64,000 nucleotides of DNA from Nymphaea colorata (GCF_008831285.2 NC_045148.1:806001-870000), one strand, 5' to 3'. Positions 10,191-24,500 are shown, counted from the stretch's first letter. The notes: generated by a model from the sequence alone, not told the origin. Program-made: numbers and translations.

Positions 10191-10460
10191 TAAACCCCTT
10201 TTCTTAAGTTGGTGGAAACGGGAAAAGAAAAAAAAAAAAAAAGGTGTTAAAAATGACGAAAACAACGTCGTTTTTAGCAGGTTTCTGAACGCTCCAGGCA
10301 CCGGATGCGCATCAGGCATTACTAATTGCAGATTGTGAGTGAACAGCTGTTAAATTCGTATTTAGATCGGTCACCTACATTATACCCAGTCCAAGTCTAG
10401 ATCTGATTCGGATTCACGCTCATTTTTCTTTATCGGATTTTATTAAATGGATCCAATTTC

Positions 10461-10556
10461 AAGTTGATAATCAAAACTTATCGACCCATTTACACTCATA
10501 CTCCTAAATTTCAAGTTGATAATCAAATCTTATCGACCCATTTACACCCAAAGACA
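10461..10556. repeat. 52-bp-period direct repeat
   Basis: AAGTTGATAATCAAA followed by CTTATCGACCCATTTACAC occurs at 10461 and again at 10513, with a single-base difference. Confidence 0.8.
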
Positions 10557-11820
10557 ACCAAAGTAGCTGCATGTCGCTGCCCATCAAAAAAACAGAAGAA
10601 GCATTAACTTAGTTAAGTTCAAGTTTTGTTATTAAACTTAGATTTTGATTGCCCAAAGAGGATTGGCATAGAGAAGCGGCCTTATTGTTTGATGGGTAGT
10701 TGCTGCCCGAACTCCAAAGGCATCTGTCTATCGGCCAATCTGAGGAAAAGCATGGAAATATGTTTGATCTAAAGCAAGTCTCAAAACCAGGTTGCAAAAT
10801 TTGCCATGCATTGATCTCGTAGTCTATGATCTACTTAGAATTTTGAAGAAATCAACGCCGGCTACGTACATATATCCACGTGTGATCAATCAATCATCCT
10901 CAAATATGGGCACCGTATTGAAAGAGAAGGACTAAAAACTTCATCTAGAAGAAATATGAAGATGTTCAACGAAAATCCAAAAAGTACCAGCTATCATTCA
11001 TTCAAAAAGCAAAAGAAGAAAACCAGATGAGAGTCACAGCTTTGTGCCACTTTTACATCAACCAAACGGTCAATCTTCAAAACCACCAGCCAAACAAGCG
11101 AAGCAACAAGATGACCTTTTTAAAACCTTTCGGCCTATGCGTGCGAATATGAAAAATGATATTACTCCAGCTTGCTTAAACAAATCTACTACAACTGACT
11201 TGATCTTTTATGATAGCTAAAGTCATCGAAAGAATTTGTTAAATAACTCCCTTCTTTTTTAATTCGAATAATATGATGAGGGTGCAGCCGGCCTGGCTGC
11301 TAGCTAAGTTCTGCATGAGCGGCGTGAAGATAAGCTCAGGCAATAGAATGGCAGACCTGAGTCTTCATTTTCTCAACACATTTCCCTCTTATCTCTTGCT
11401 ATCTGCCCGCGGTCATGCTCACTTAAAATAAACTCAGTTTTCACGGGAGCTTGCACGTCGATGACAGTTGTGGCCACTCTCATTTTTTAAATTTAGCGAC
11501 GGTACTGATGACCGTCATGTAATACATGTAAAGCATACGTGAGAACTTAAGGATCGACGTTGACAAGAACAATAATAAAATGAAGACCTCCATCTCTCTC
11601 TCTCTCTCTCTCTCTTCACCTGAAATATGAGCGCACACCACCGGCCTCGTCTTGAAGTTTATCCATCTCTCACGTAGTCTAACATCATCCAAGAACATGC
11701 AGGCATCCCTCCTTCTCCTTCTCCCTCTCCCTCTCCCCTCTTGTCACTGCGCCGACCTTACCGCCCCCTTTATCAACTTTCCATTGATTATTGCGACTTA
11801 ACCGCCCACCCACATCACAT

Positions 11821-12005
11821 TATATATATATATATATATAGTGTGTGTGTAGAGAGAGAGAGAGAGAGACCAACTGCCACACCAAATACGTTTTTGTTTT
11901 GTTGATTTGCACCCATGATGTGGGTGTGAGTATGTATGTATGTGTGTGGAGAAAGAGAGACCAACTGCCATACCAAATACATTTTTGTTTTGTCGATTTA
12001 CACCC
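11821..12005. repeat. Compound microsatellite with 91-bp tandem duplication
   Basis: (TA)n, (GT)n and (GA)n runs at 11821-11868 are followed by GACCAACTGCCACACCAAAT. The segment recurs 91 bp later at about 11957 after a second GA-rich run, with a few substitutions. Confidence 0.8.
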
Positions 12006-13434
12006 ATCATTCCTTCCCCATAGGAATGATAGTTGTCCAATGAAATAATGTTAACGTCAGTCTTTTCTTAAGAGAGAGAGATATCCCCACCAGAATGATA
12101 CTTGATCAGTACAGATCATGGTCATAGCGCATACCAATCTTTTTCAAGAGAGAGAGAGAGTGTGTGTATTAGATGCATATACATTAACGTACAGCGCTAG
12201 GTTCAAATTTCTAATAATTGAGGTTGCTTTGACTGAATTCGGCTTTCTACATAGCATTTATATGATCAAAGTCAATGCTCAGTTTATCAAATGTACATGT
12301 ACATTATATAAATAAGAGAAGAGAACAATGTGCGTTAATTAGTTATGAACTTGCAAGTAATCCTGCGTTGCTGATGCATTGGCTTTAATTGGTGTACCCT
12401 CTCCACTATGCCATTGAAAGAAACCCTTTTATCTTGGAGTAAATTGCTTAATTATGTTCGGAATGCGTATATATACGTTAAAAACATTTATATGTATAAT
12501 TAAATTGTATTTTCTTTTTCTCTCTGTCTTGTTGCTCTCCATAAATCCGCCTTACAAATGTGCTACGTAGTATGTAGACTTGGCTTTTGAATGGAACACC
12601 AGAATTCAACGTGCATCAAAGGTGTATACCTTTTTTGTATGATTTTCTGTACTTTTGTTTTTATCTCCATACGTTTCTAACTAATTCAAAGAACCATAAA
12701 CTTGGTTTCTGAGTTAGTTCATTATTTAGCCGGTCCCTATAGATGAGCCATTTGCTGTATCACAACAAATGATGTATGGGTATAAAAAAAGGGAAAGAAA
12801 TAGTTGGGGCCGTCCGTAGCCATACATCCTAGAAAAAGGTTATGTGTTCTAATTAAAAAGAAGAACGAAAGTAACACTTTCTTTTAAAGTGCGAATAAAG
12901 CGTGTGTTTCTCATAATTTTCCGAACCCCACCTTCAAACGAGATCAGATTTAAATGAATATGGGTCCCCTCGAGATGAGCTGACAGGTGTGAGAATCGCG
13001 AGCCGGAACGGCAAGTCAGCAATTCTGAACTGCTGAAATAAAACCATGAATTTAGTAAATGGGCGTACTTGTTGGACTCGAAGTTCAAGCTCACGCTCGT
13101 GAATATGAAAAGGAAATCTCACGTTTTGGCATTAAATTTTTTCCGAGGAAATTCGAGCTTTCCCCCTGTATTCTCCTCGGCTTCACCGTAAAAATGAATG
13201 CGAAGTTTGTCCAAAGGATGATAATGACAGTAGTAATCATATTAAAAGGCGTATGAAGAGCCGTTCCCACCGGCTAGTGCTAGAAACACGTACACTCTGC
13301 GAGAGAGAGAGAGAGATCAGTTTATCATAAAATTCTTTCATTCCCTGAACTTTTTGTGGATTTGGGTAGTTAGAACCTTTCGAAATAGAGGAGAGGGGGA
13401 AAACCTTTCGAGATAGAGGAGAGGAGGAAGAGGA

Positions 13435-16400
13435 ATGTCTGCAGCACACGAAGAGGCCGCTCTATCGACCACCAATTCCGACGAGGGGTTGTCTTTTAAT
13501 CCTTGTCTCTCTAACCTTAGAGGTGTCAAGTGGCGTATCAACTTGGGGATTTTGCCTTCCGCTTCTTCTCCCATTGAGGATCTTCGACGAGCTGCTGCCA
13601 ATTCTCGAAGGAGGTGAGCCTTCTGTTTGTTGTTTTTGTTTCTTTGAATTTGATGGTCCTTGGAGGAAATGCTTTTCTTTCTTTCTTTTCTTTGAAAATC
13701 ACAGGTTCTTTACAGGAAGATATGTTGCTCTACGTTGTATTAGGTAATGTTGGAAAATTCGAGTGTTTAATTGCTAGATTAAAATTTAAATTTGTTGAAC
13801 GGTGGAAGCATCATCGATGCTGATCTTTGCTGAATTGTTGCTTTCCCTTTACGATGTTCGTAGTATATGGATTTCCTTGATGTGTGGAACAAATAGATTG
13901 TTTGTTTGGTGTGTAATTTTATTTTGTCAATTCTAGATGATAATGGCTTGTTTCTGTAAACGATAGTTCTTCAATATTAATTTTTGTTTCGCCAATTCTG
14001 GATAAGGGCTTGTTTTTGAAAATATTCGTTCTTTAGTGGAAAAAAACAATGATACCAAACAGAGATGAATGATCATTTGGTGAAGGATAAACTTTTTCCT
14101 TTTCTGCTCGCAGATGAACTTACAGTCTCTTAAGAATAATGAATGGGAAATAGTACGTTAGGTTGTCTTCTATGCGATCGTATTCTTGTTATCCAACCGA
14201 CTCTCGGTAATGGTCAATGTCTTCTTTCCTTTTCTTTACTGGAACAATAAGGGTGTTTCTTTTGTTTATATTTTTCTTCTTTGAGGGCCTATCCTGTATG
14301 GATTGTGTATTCGTGGAGGTCTATCGTGAATTTAGGTGTTTTTCTGTCCAGATAGTCTTAAGTGGATAAAATCTTGGTTTCCGAAAGTATGTAATAAGAG
14401 ATTGTCAGTTTCTCTACTCGTGTGTTCTTCTACAATTACAACACCGCCAGATTGAGTACACTTCATGCTTCAGTCCCGCGGCTATGGATGTTTTTCTGAT
14501 GCCATTTGGCAATGTGTGATTTGCTACGGCTAATTACTTTATAAGTTCATCTTCTCATGAGTTTACTTTATTCTTTTCTGGTGGTACGGTTATATTCAGA
14601 AGTCTCTCATAACCTGTATCGATCTCTAACGGGTCCACATGGCAGGTATGCTGATTTGAGAAAAGACCTTCTTGTTGATCCATATGTTGCCAAAACTCGC
14701 TCTGAAGCTGATAATCTTGCCGTTGACAACCCATTATCACAGAATCCAGGTACTCTGGCTTGCTTTTTAAGTTTGAACTTGCGTAGTTGTGTGTCCTTAT
14801 TGAAAGTTCAAAACTAGTTAATCGGAAAGCATGTGCTCTCACATCTGTCGATCAGGTACAAGTTTGAAAACTTTAGGAACAATAATGAGTCAAAATGTTA
14901 TTGGTCTGGCTTAAGCTTCTGGCTGGAACGCTGATGAGGTGATCAACTAAGCCTAACGGTTCTTGACTCAAGCAAGGCCTCCATAAGTTGAAATTTGAAC
15001 CATTATTTGCCTGAATGTAAATGGCTTAAACCTTCTTGCTTCTAATTCAAACTACTAATCTTTTTCTTTTTTCCTTGTTGGTCACTGGCTTTACTTGTCA
15101 TACTCATAGTTTAATTATTGTTTGTTTTTTTTTCAAACAGATAGCACCTGGGGACGCTTTTTTAGAAATGCTGAGCTGGAGAAAATGTTGGATCAGGATT
15201 TATCAAGGCTGTATCCAGAGCATGGCAGTTACTTCCAGACCCCAGCTTGTCAGGCAATGCTGCGGCGGATATTGCTGCTTTGGTGTCTTAAGTACCAACA
15301 AACTCATTATAGACAAGGCAAAGTTTTGTGTTCATTGATTTGACAGACACTGTCTTTGCTTGCTTTTCGTAACTAATTATCTGATGCATGGATGTTGTGA
15401 ATAACCTTCATTGAGAAGATAGCAAATTAATGACTTTCCTACTCCTGATTGCTTGCTGTTATTAAGAAATTTGCTTTATCGGGGGCATGGTTGGCTAGAT
15501 TTTTCTTGTTTCTCCTTTATGCTTTTGCGACCCATTTTTTTGAAGAATGCACATGATGTGACTGTCAAGTGTTTTTGGACCAAATTTTCTTTTTCTTCTT
15601 TTTGGATATATACCAAACTCTTATTCTGAAAGTCAGTTTTTATTTTTTCTTTTTTCTTTTTTTTTTACTTGATATTTTCAATGCACTTCACATTTTGTTT
15701 AAGCAATGTCAAAAAGCACCTGTTTGGTTAATCATCAAGCCGAGCTGCTTTTCCATCTCCATAGGGACATGACTCATGCTTGCTCTTCCTGATGGTGCTC
15801 TTTTCTCTGGCATGCTTGGTCATTTTTCTGTTTAATTGTGTTTCAGGGATGCATGAACTTTTGGCACCTCTGTTGTATGTGCTTCATGTTGACGTACAAC
15901 ATTTGGTTCAATTAAGGAAGCTCCACAGGAACCATTTCAATGACAGGTTTGACTGTGTATCTTTCACGGAGAATTTTCTGGGAGTGGATAAGAAGTTCCT
16001 ACATGGTAGTTCTTATCTTTTAACAAATCGAGCATTGCAAAATGGGGCTAGTGATGGTTTGTCAGGAAGTTCGGAAAAAGTTAGTAGTCTGGATGAGATT
16101 GATCCTGATGTGAGGACTGTCATATTAGCATGTGATGCATATGGTGCAGAAGGAGAGCTTGGAATTCTTTTGTCAGAAAGATTTATGGAACATGATGCTT
16201 ATTGCATGTTTGATGCTTTAATGACTGGAGCAGGTGGTATGGTAGCCATGGCAGACTTTTTTTCTACTTCACCTGCCATTGGATCTCTGATGGGCTTGCC
16301 TCCAGTTCTTGAAGCATCTTTGTCATTGTACCACTTGTTGTCATTTGTTGACTCATCATTGTATTTTCATCTAGTGGATCTGGGTGTTGAACCTCAGTAC

Positions 16401-18806
16401 TTTGCTTTGCGTTGGCTGCGTGTTCTATTTGGACGAGAATTCTTGCTTAAAGACCTGTTGATCATTTGGGATGCTGTATTTGAATTACCTAAAGAACCCC
16501 TTGATTGTAATGAAGAAGATGACTTTCAGTTTGGAATAGCAAGGTCTTATTCTGGAAAATTTATTTCAGCTTTCGCTGTTTCCATGCTTCTCCAACTGAG
16601 ATCTTCATTGCTAGGCACTGAAAATGCCACTTCCTGTCTTCAGAGGCTGTTGAACTTCCCCCCAAATGTAGATGTCAAAGGACTGGTTGAAAAGGCAAGA
16701 TCACTACAGGTTCTCGCTTTTGACACTAGTATTTCTTTGCCAAACTCACCTAGTTTTTACAGAAGCAGATCATCAAATGGAAGAGCCCATAGTTTATCTT
16801 CTCCTCTTAGAGTCTCAGGTTCACTCTCCCCCGGTACTTTGGTGGGTCTCATCCCAGAGAGCTACTGGGAACGTAAATGGAAAACCTCTGTTTTGCAAAG
16901 ATCAGGTGTTCAAAGGTGCAACACAAGCAATCTTTCACCTGAAGATAGACTTGGAAAAAAACAGACTGCTGAGCCTTTTGCAAATAACTTGAACAATGGT
17001 AAAGAGGATCCTCGTGAGCCTATAAAGAGGAGATCATTAGGCTTGGAAGAGAGTGATCCACGGGGTGTTTCTGGGACTGGAGGCTCAGGTCCTGACTTGG
17101 ATGAGAAAAAAGGTCGTGAAGGCCGGATTAAGGAGAACAATAAGGAATTTGCATGCATAGTTGTTGATGAATGCTTGAGCGGGCTTCCAGTTAGTGAAGA
17201 TAAGTTTCCTATCTTCTCCACTTCCACTGCTTCTCTTGGTCAAGATGTAGAAAATGAAAATTCTTCTGAAAAGAGCAGCACCGATGCAGTTTTATCTGAT
17301 GAAATTGGTGATCCTGATCCTAGTGCTGTGCAGGAATCACGTGCTTCAACAAGCCCACAGCAACCTCCCGATTTTAACTTTACAAAAGCGACAGGAAAAG
17401 ACGGTGTTTCTAAAGCAGATGTTCTGGCTACCAGCAACTTAGTTACCGAAAAACAACCGCCCTTCAAAGATCGCAAATTATTTACTAAATTCCAATGGTT
17501 CTGGAAGTTTGGACGAAATAGTGATGAGGGAAAGACTGTTAAAGGAGATGATGCTGAGACAAAGAAAACAAAGGCCCAAGTTGTGCACCACTCTGGTTCA
17601 GTAAGTGCAGAAAGGTGTCCCGCTTGCTCCCTACCTAGAAGTGGAACAGATGATACAGAGAAAAATTTGAGGGCCACTCTAAGAAATCTTGGACACTCTA
17701 TGACTGAAAATATTCAGGTAACTTTTAAGACTTAACAGTTAGTGAAATATATTTTTTGTCAAATTGTCAATTTTGTGGACGTGTGTGTTTCAAATAAAGC
17801 ATATTAGGGACCTATAAGATCTGCAGGTGTGGATAATACCTTGATCTATGTGATGGTGTAGACAACGTTGCTCTTTCGAACCTATAAGATCTGCAAGTGT
17901 GAGCAAGGATTTGGTCTATATGATTGTATAGAAAACCAGAATCTGGATCTACATGCAATTTTATTTGTGCTGTAAAATACTCAAGGTTCTCTTCTACCAA
18001 TTAATCTAGTTCTGCCTGTTAAATTTGGTAGTCCATGTTTTTTTCATCTAACGATTTAAATAAGTACCTTTAGGACTTGAACATGTATTTATAGATTACG
18101 GCTAGTCATCCTTGAATTGGAAAATATGATTTTTTTTGTTGCCTATCTATTATGTAATTGTCATCATTTTTCCTTTATGTAATTGCCGTCATCTGTTCCA
18201 TGTAGAACTGACTATCTGAGTCTCCATCGTGGCAATGACCACAAGCCCTAACTAATTTTTAGGGCGCTTTATTAAATGAAATAATGCATCTGCTCAATAG
18301 TTAACGACAACCATTTAATTTCCATAGGTTGTGTTTGATAGCCTCAGATCTTAAATCCAAGATTGCATAAAATGGTGTGTTTTGGGGTTTAAACTGAGGA
18401 TCTCAGTAGCATGGATTTAAAATCCATGTTACATGTGAAAACCATGAATTTAAGGTGGGATTGAGGAGAGGTCTGACCTTAAATCTATAGGTCTGAGATC
18501 CCTATGATATCAAATCACAGGATCTCAGATCTGTGGTGAAACAAACACAACCTCAGACACTCTAGAGGACTTTTGTGCTTTCTAAGGTATATATCAGATA
18601 AGGTGGTAAGCTATGTGCCAAAAGGGCTTTTGAACAATCTGGAATCTCATTTCTTGCAGGTGATTGAATCTGCGTTGCAGCCTGAAAGGAGTCATGTTGG
18701 ACCCGTGAACATGCCAAAAAACTCTCTTGGAGTGAAAGGGCAGGTCACAGCCATAGCAGCACTGAAAGAGCTGAAGAAAATCAGCAATCTCCTGTCTGAA
18801 ATGTAA
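13435..18806 (+). CDS. TBC-domain Rab GTPase-activating protein (TBC1D5-like)
   Basis: The predicted exons are 13435-13613, 14646-14749, 15141-15317, 15847-17717 and 18660-18806, with all phases joining, giving 825 aa. TBC proteins stimulate GTP hydrolysis by Rab GTPases on membranes. The opening NPCLSNLRGVKWRINLGILP and the TBC core are typical of plant gyp1/TBC1D5-like proteins. Both catalytic fingers are present: the arginine finger in LDQDLSRLYPE (R117, IxxDxxR motif) and the glutamine finger in HYRQGMHELLAP (Q153, YxQ motif). The TBC domain runs roughly from residue 25 to 300; the rest is a serine-rich, probably disordered tail ending in a short helical AALKELKKISNLLSEM. Intron 3 has a GC donor (AAG|GCAAAG at 15318), the only choice that keeps the frame. 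Intron 4 carries a MITE. The start follows a purine-rich leader. The Rab partner cannot be told. Confidence 0.92.
17811..17950. repeat. Diverged 70-bp tandem duplication in Rab-GAP intron 4
   Basis: CCTATAAGATCTGCA recurs at 17811 and 17881 with matching but diverged downstream sequence (GGTGTGG... versus AGTGTGAG...). Confidence 0.7.
18326..18553. mobile_element. MITE with AGGTTGTGTTTG ends, in Rab-GAP intron 4
   Basis: It is about 228 bp with inverted termini AGGTTGTGTTTG (left) and CAAACACAACCT (right). Internal CTTAAATCTATAGRTMTGA and TCAAATCAC segments are shared with the element at 29040-29332. The G-rich terminus with TGTTTG resembles PIF/Harbinger (Tourist-like) ends, but no clean 3-bp target duplication was seen, so the superfamily stays open. 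Confidence 0.65.
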
Positions 18807-19275
18807 ATTGTATCATAAAAAATGCATCTTGTAGGTATATTTTTGCAATAATGAGTGAGTTAAGTTGTTTCCCTACTTTGTATTGCTTTCTTCAGGTATA
18901 ATGGGTTCTTGAATTTTTTCTGCAGCTTTCCTCAAGCTCTTCTTATCAAGAGGTGGAATTAATTTTAACCTTCTCTGTAAGATTTATTCATGATGGTGAA
19001 AGAGAAACCGGCTTCGGTTTCTCTTATGAACCAATCACGTCCCTCTCCTAAAACATGTAAAGAAGCCTCTGGCCTTCTGTTTTCTTGCTATAATGATACT
19101 TGTTCATATTATTGTGCTCCAACTAATCTTCTGTATCTTCGACAGTGAAATTGAACATTTTTAGTGTACAAAAGCGCCTGGTGTGCGTACCAAGTCAGGG
19201 TTGTAAAGTCAAAAGAAGTCGCGACTGCATGGCTTCTTCGTCATATGCAAAAGAAAAATGGGAATACCTTTTTGG

Positions 19276-19311
<36 letters not shown>

Positions 19312-20496
19312 TACATATACACGCACAGACCAAGCTGGTCCCAAAGATGGTAAAAGTGAAGTGCTAGCTAGGTGCTTCTTGACAAAGCCAAAACAGCGTG
19401 TTATGCTCGGAATGACCCATTCCTCCATCCTGTTTGGCGGAATTAACATGCATTCTCAAAATCTTTTCATTTTCCAGTCCATATACCAATACCACCCGAT
19501 TATAAGTTATAACGGGAGAAGTAGAAGATTTGGAAGAGTGTATTTGAGATACTTTTACTGTGCAAAAAGGGAAGTAGAGCGAGACGTAATCTATAACTCA
19601 TGAAACTTCCGTCGCCCTCTACCAGTGTTACTCTTCTGTTTAACATACTCGGTCTTCGAGGCATTCTATGTAAGTAATTTAAACTTAGTAACTCATAGCG
19701 AGTGTGTGCCATCTGCCAATCTATTTAGTGCATTTTCTACCACCCAACAGCTAATTCATTTCAAGAAAAATACTGTGGCGTGACGACTTGAAACATTTAT
19801 GAGCAGGCCACAATGGCCCTTTATTCTCCCTAACTGTATTGGCAGTAGCCAAGTCACAGAGGATAGCAAACAAGTGAAAAATTCTAACAATTGCAAGGAC
19901 GACATGCTCATGTGCGTGCGAACAAAAGAAAGTTTCAAAATGTATACGCAACATAAAGCCAGGTGATGCTAATTGCAAGCACACGGACTGCATAGCTGAT
20001 ACGGAGCACACGGTGGCATGTTTTCAAGCTTATGCAGGTCGGCTCAGCTGTACTACCCCAAATCAACTTCACATGTCAATTATTGCATCGGAACTTCAAT
20101 GTCAATTTTCCCAGTTTTCGTGTTACTAGTTCTTTGTAGAATAGTTACTTCTTTATCAACTATTCACGAAAAAAAAATCAGCGATACCCATCATATTCAG
20201 CAACAAATCACACCGAGGCATCAAAACTGAAATGAACTCGCCATTATATCTTGTGGTGAACAAAACTGCACTGCTAAAACTTTCATGATAAAATCTACAA
20301 CCTGCAAATACAACATAGTTCATGGCATAAAAATGAAGTTACAAAATACAAGTTACATAAACTTCAGGCATGCACCTAGGCGGGTTTTCTCTGATTTGGC
20401 ACAGGCAGAACCATTTCAAACACAAGATCATTCAAATGGAAGCTCACTAAATTTCATGTTTAACAACCTCCAGTATCAACAGGAAAGATTAGCAAT
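18807..20496. other. Convergent intergenic region, 3' ends of Rab-GAP and DWF5
   Basis: It holds the 3' untranslated regions of two converging genes and no further gene that I can support. A (TC)n(AC)n microsatellite lies at about 19276-19318. The frames at 19145-19603 cross this microsatellite and look accidental. Confidence 0.6.
19276..19318. repeat. (TC)n(AC)n microsatellite
   Basis: About 20 bases of TC repeat pass directly into an AC repeat. Confidence 0.9.
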
Positions 20497-21444
20497 TCAG
20501 TATATTCCCGGTACGATTCTATTTGGAACCTTTTGGCAGTATTGTTTCCAGTATTTCTGGTACCTGGTCAAAATACAAGCGAGACAAGTGAGGAAATTAT
20601 CAACTAACAAGTGCTAGGATATATAAGAATCAAATTTTCACAACATGGATGCTTACTTGTTTGCACACCGATCATCATCTCTCTTGGCCCGATCAAAAAG
20701 GAGAATTGTGAGAAAGACCACATAGAAGTAAGGGAGGCACTGCAAGAAATTCAAGACAAGATCTTGTAACCAAAGATAGATGCTTCACAACCAAGTTTCG
20801 AAGCAAAAACGAACACCTAATGCAGGGTTCAAAAACTTGTGCATATAAGCCTTGAATTTGTACTTCAGCGGAGAAACCTAACCAAGTCAAGTTCTAAACC
20901 CAATCATGTCATCAAATCTTTTTACCAATATGTACTGAAACATCATATAGGAGGAGCTCGGGAGTTCAGAAAAAACACCTTGGGTACATGTGTTAGCACA
21001 ACCTGCTATGGTATACACAGACCAGTTCCAAGTCTAAATAAAACTAACGGTAGGAAGTAGGAAGCCAAGTTTCAGAGAAACCACTTTCCCTTGTTCTAAT
21101 CTGCAACATCCTGGAGAAACCGAGATCCAAAAAACTAGGCAAGCACATGATCAGGCTCAGTTCCAATTCATAGCTACATCCAATTGATTTTTGCAATGAC
21201 AAGCACCCAATGACATAGTCAAAGCAGCGACATTGACATTGTTAATACAATTAATTCTTCAGTAGCAAAATGAAAAACAAAGGACATACGTGATTGAAAA
21301 GAGCAGGCAAAGTCCAGAAGAACGCTGCTAATATCTCTGGCACATAATGGAAGTGTCTAGATAAGCCCCACCTGCAAAAACATAGAAAACCAAAACACCT
21401 GCTGGTCAATATAGGCCAAATGCTGTGTTCTTAATTTCACAATG

Positions 21445-21510
<66 letters not shown>

Positions 21511-24500
21511 TAATCACAAATCTCATTCTCATGTTTATTAGTTGGGAAATTGGTTTTCCTTTGGAAATTCTTGGGATTTCATTAAAAAAAAAAGAATAAC
21601 AGAATAAAATTATGACAATTTGAATTTTTTTAATATGTTTCTTACAGAAGTATCGATAAAAATCCAAAATAGTTAGTAAAATGTCAAAAGACGCCTCAAA
21701 AAATTAAAGACTTAATTTTTTCTCCTTAAAAAACGTAAAAAAACTCAAAAATGTGAAAAAAAAATGAACATTTTAAAAAAAAAATTGAGTTGGAACGCCT
21801 AGCTGTTGTTTTCTCAAGTCACACAGTTGGTAGACCGAGAAAACCAAGTCTGACTAAAGTCAAAAGCCTGAGTAAAGTTGAAATTCCCTATTAATTCCAC
21901 AAGGGCTTCATACAACTGGCCTAGGTCAGATTAGAAATACATCTCAATTCCCATGTTCAGTGACATCAAGGATTTCGAATTCAGGAAGTGTATACCTAGT
22001 CCAACCAACAGGAAAACTCCCGTTGAGTTGGAGGGGGTACCTGTGAGAGGCAATACCAGGAGGTTTTACCCTCACAACTCACAAGGGCCAGATAAGCAAG
22101 GGAATATGACTCAGTTCCACCATACTTAAGGATCCTTTAAGGGCATCATTGAGTGGTGGAGGATCTATGTGCCAAATATTCTACATTGACAGGATACTCC
22201 CCATTCAAACAAGAGGCATGACTCCTGTGACACCCACTACCAAACCACATTAAAAGGGAACCTTTTCAGTTTTCCCCATACTACTGCTACACCCTTAAGG
22301 GTGTGAAGGGGCAAAGGTGACGTCTCAGACATTCTGCTCTGAGACACTCTCCTGCACTCATTCAAACACGGCCTTAGATTGGTATTTGTTATGGAAAAAG
22401 AAAGGTGTTAGACATATCAAATTAAATGCATAAACTTATGCAATATGCAATTCTCAACTAAAAATTTGCAGTTGTGCAAGAATTAGCTATTTCTTGCAAT
22501 AGGGAACAAATGTTGGTATTAGTTTTCTCTAGATAATTGGTGCAGTGGATGCTGGAGCAATCAGAAACTATCTCCTGAATGGACCTTTCTTTCTAATGCT
22601 AGAACTAGTTAGGTAAGAGGTGAGTCAGGAGACTATTCAACGCTCAACTTTCACATTTAAAGGCTTTCCAGGTTAGCGGCTACTTCTCCAGATATTTACA
22701 CTCTGGTGCAGTAAACTACCTTTAGGAGTTTTACAACAAAAGCCACTTGTTTCCAGGTTATAAACATACAGAAGTAGCTAATCCAATAAAGCAATCAAGG
22801 TAATCATGATTTGAGAAAGGCAGTAATAGAAACACAGAAACAGGTGGCATTTAAAGTCCGTTGAAATTCTTATTTGAAGTTTTGAATTTCATATTAAAAA
22901 AAACATTCATCTTAATTTACCAGCCAGAGGTCAAAAGCAGACTGGATTTCTTTTCCCCAGTTGTGGTATGATAAAATGCTTCTATCTGCAAAAGAAGTTG
23001 AGAAGTAAGGCCAAACTTAAACGTAGTTTAAAAGGCCAACCATAAACCAACTATGCAAAATTATGAAAAGCTATGTGATGCATTAAAACCTTTGAAGGTG
23101 GCTTCCCCCAAATCAAACACTTCCCACCAGTTTTGCGAAAGTACTGCCTCTGCCTGTCACAATCATAATTGACAAATATGGATCCAACGCCAGCAACAAA
23201 GATGAAAAGTGCAAGCTGCAATACAAAAACATTTTCATTAAGAGACAAGGACATCTCTCCACATGATATTGTTATTACAAAAGCGCTAGCCAATGAGATT
23301 ACTCATTGCAGAAATTATAGACATATAGAAAGATGCAATCTTCCCTGGCTGAAGTTGAATAATCCCTCATACAGATAGAACATATAAATCAAGAAAGATA
23401 GGAAAAGCTACCAATGTTCTGCATTAACATGCAAACCCTCTATATGCACCATCTCCATAAGAATGGTAGGGAAGTATCACACTGGAAATTATTTTGATCA
23501 GTTTTCCTTGAACAAAGCAATATCTAGGCATCAGCAATAATCACAGAAGTACCAAATTTGATTGATCAAGATTCCCAGACACTATATTGAAATTTTCATA
23601 ACCATTAAAGCAGTTTATTTAATAAATGAATTGGTTTCTTTAAGGTTTTACTTTTATCTACATTTTTTTTGCCACGAAAAATTACTAGTCCCATCATAAT
23701 CCTAAAGAGGTCCCAATTAAACAAGGCATGCACTGATCTGCAACTTGGTTGCATTAAAGAGATTATCTTTATCTCTAATTGGCATCTCACACGTTCTTGG
23801 TATGCCTCAAAGCAATTGAAATCCTATTTGTTAAACATAAGCATTTTTCTCTATGTCAAGAAAAAAAAAAGGACAAGACTGGTCAACCTTAAACCTTATT
23901 TATCACCACATTTGTACATATGAAGATCATATAGAAAATAGCACGTTTGAGAACATTACATAAAACCTGCTAGTCACAAAAAATGCGTTATTTTCGAAAA
24001 AAACACGAGAAAATGAAATGCTGTTTAAAACGCGTTTTTTTGAAAAAAATATGAAAAACGAAAAAACGCGCTTTTTCACCCTTTTTTCGTTTTTTTCATT
24101 TTTCCATTTTTTTTAATGCCAAACAGTTTTTTACATTTTTCATTTTTTATTTGTTGCAAATTTACTTATTTTTTGATGTTTGAGTCATTATTTTCTCACT
24201 TATTTTATTTTCTTCCATTTTTAGTTTTTTAAATTTTTTTTAAAATACCATTTTTTCCCATATTTTTCAAGCCCGCCATATTATACCCGAGAAAAACCTC
24301 ACCGTTTAATTAAAAAGATACTAAAAAAGAAATGAGATTTGAATGTAATAAAAATTACTCAAAGGTCCCTAACTCAGATACTTAAAATATAATTAGGGTA
24401 TTAACAATGATATAAAGTCATCTGGTACCAAAAGACAAGTTTATCTTCATTGCTTTACCTGAAGGCCTAGGTTCACAGGATGGTTGACAAGGTACAATCC

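Larger units (their letters stand above)
10200..13434. other. Intergenic region between S16 and the Rab-GAP gene
   Basis: I support no gene in this stretch. It probably contains the promoters of the two divergent genes. It holds a 52-bp-period direct repeat (10461-10556), CT runs near 11590-11625, a TA/GT/GA microsatellite with a 91-bp duplication (11821-12005), and GA runs near 12073-12168 and 13302. The leader at 13370-13434 has a near-duplicate CCTTTCGARATAGAGGAGAG just before the Rab-GAP start. Confidence 0.6.

Noticed and set aside
19145-19603. 152-codon plus-strand frame after the Rab-GAP gene
   Set aside because: It spans a TC/AC microsatellite (Ser-Leu and Thr-His runs) and lacks domain similarity.
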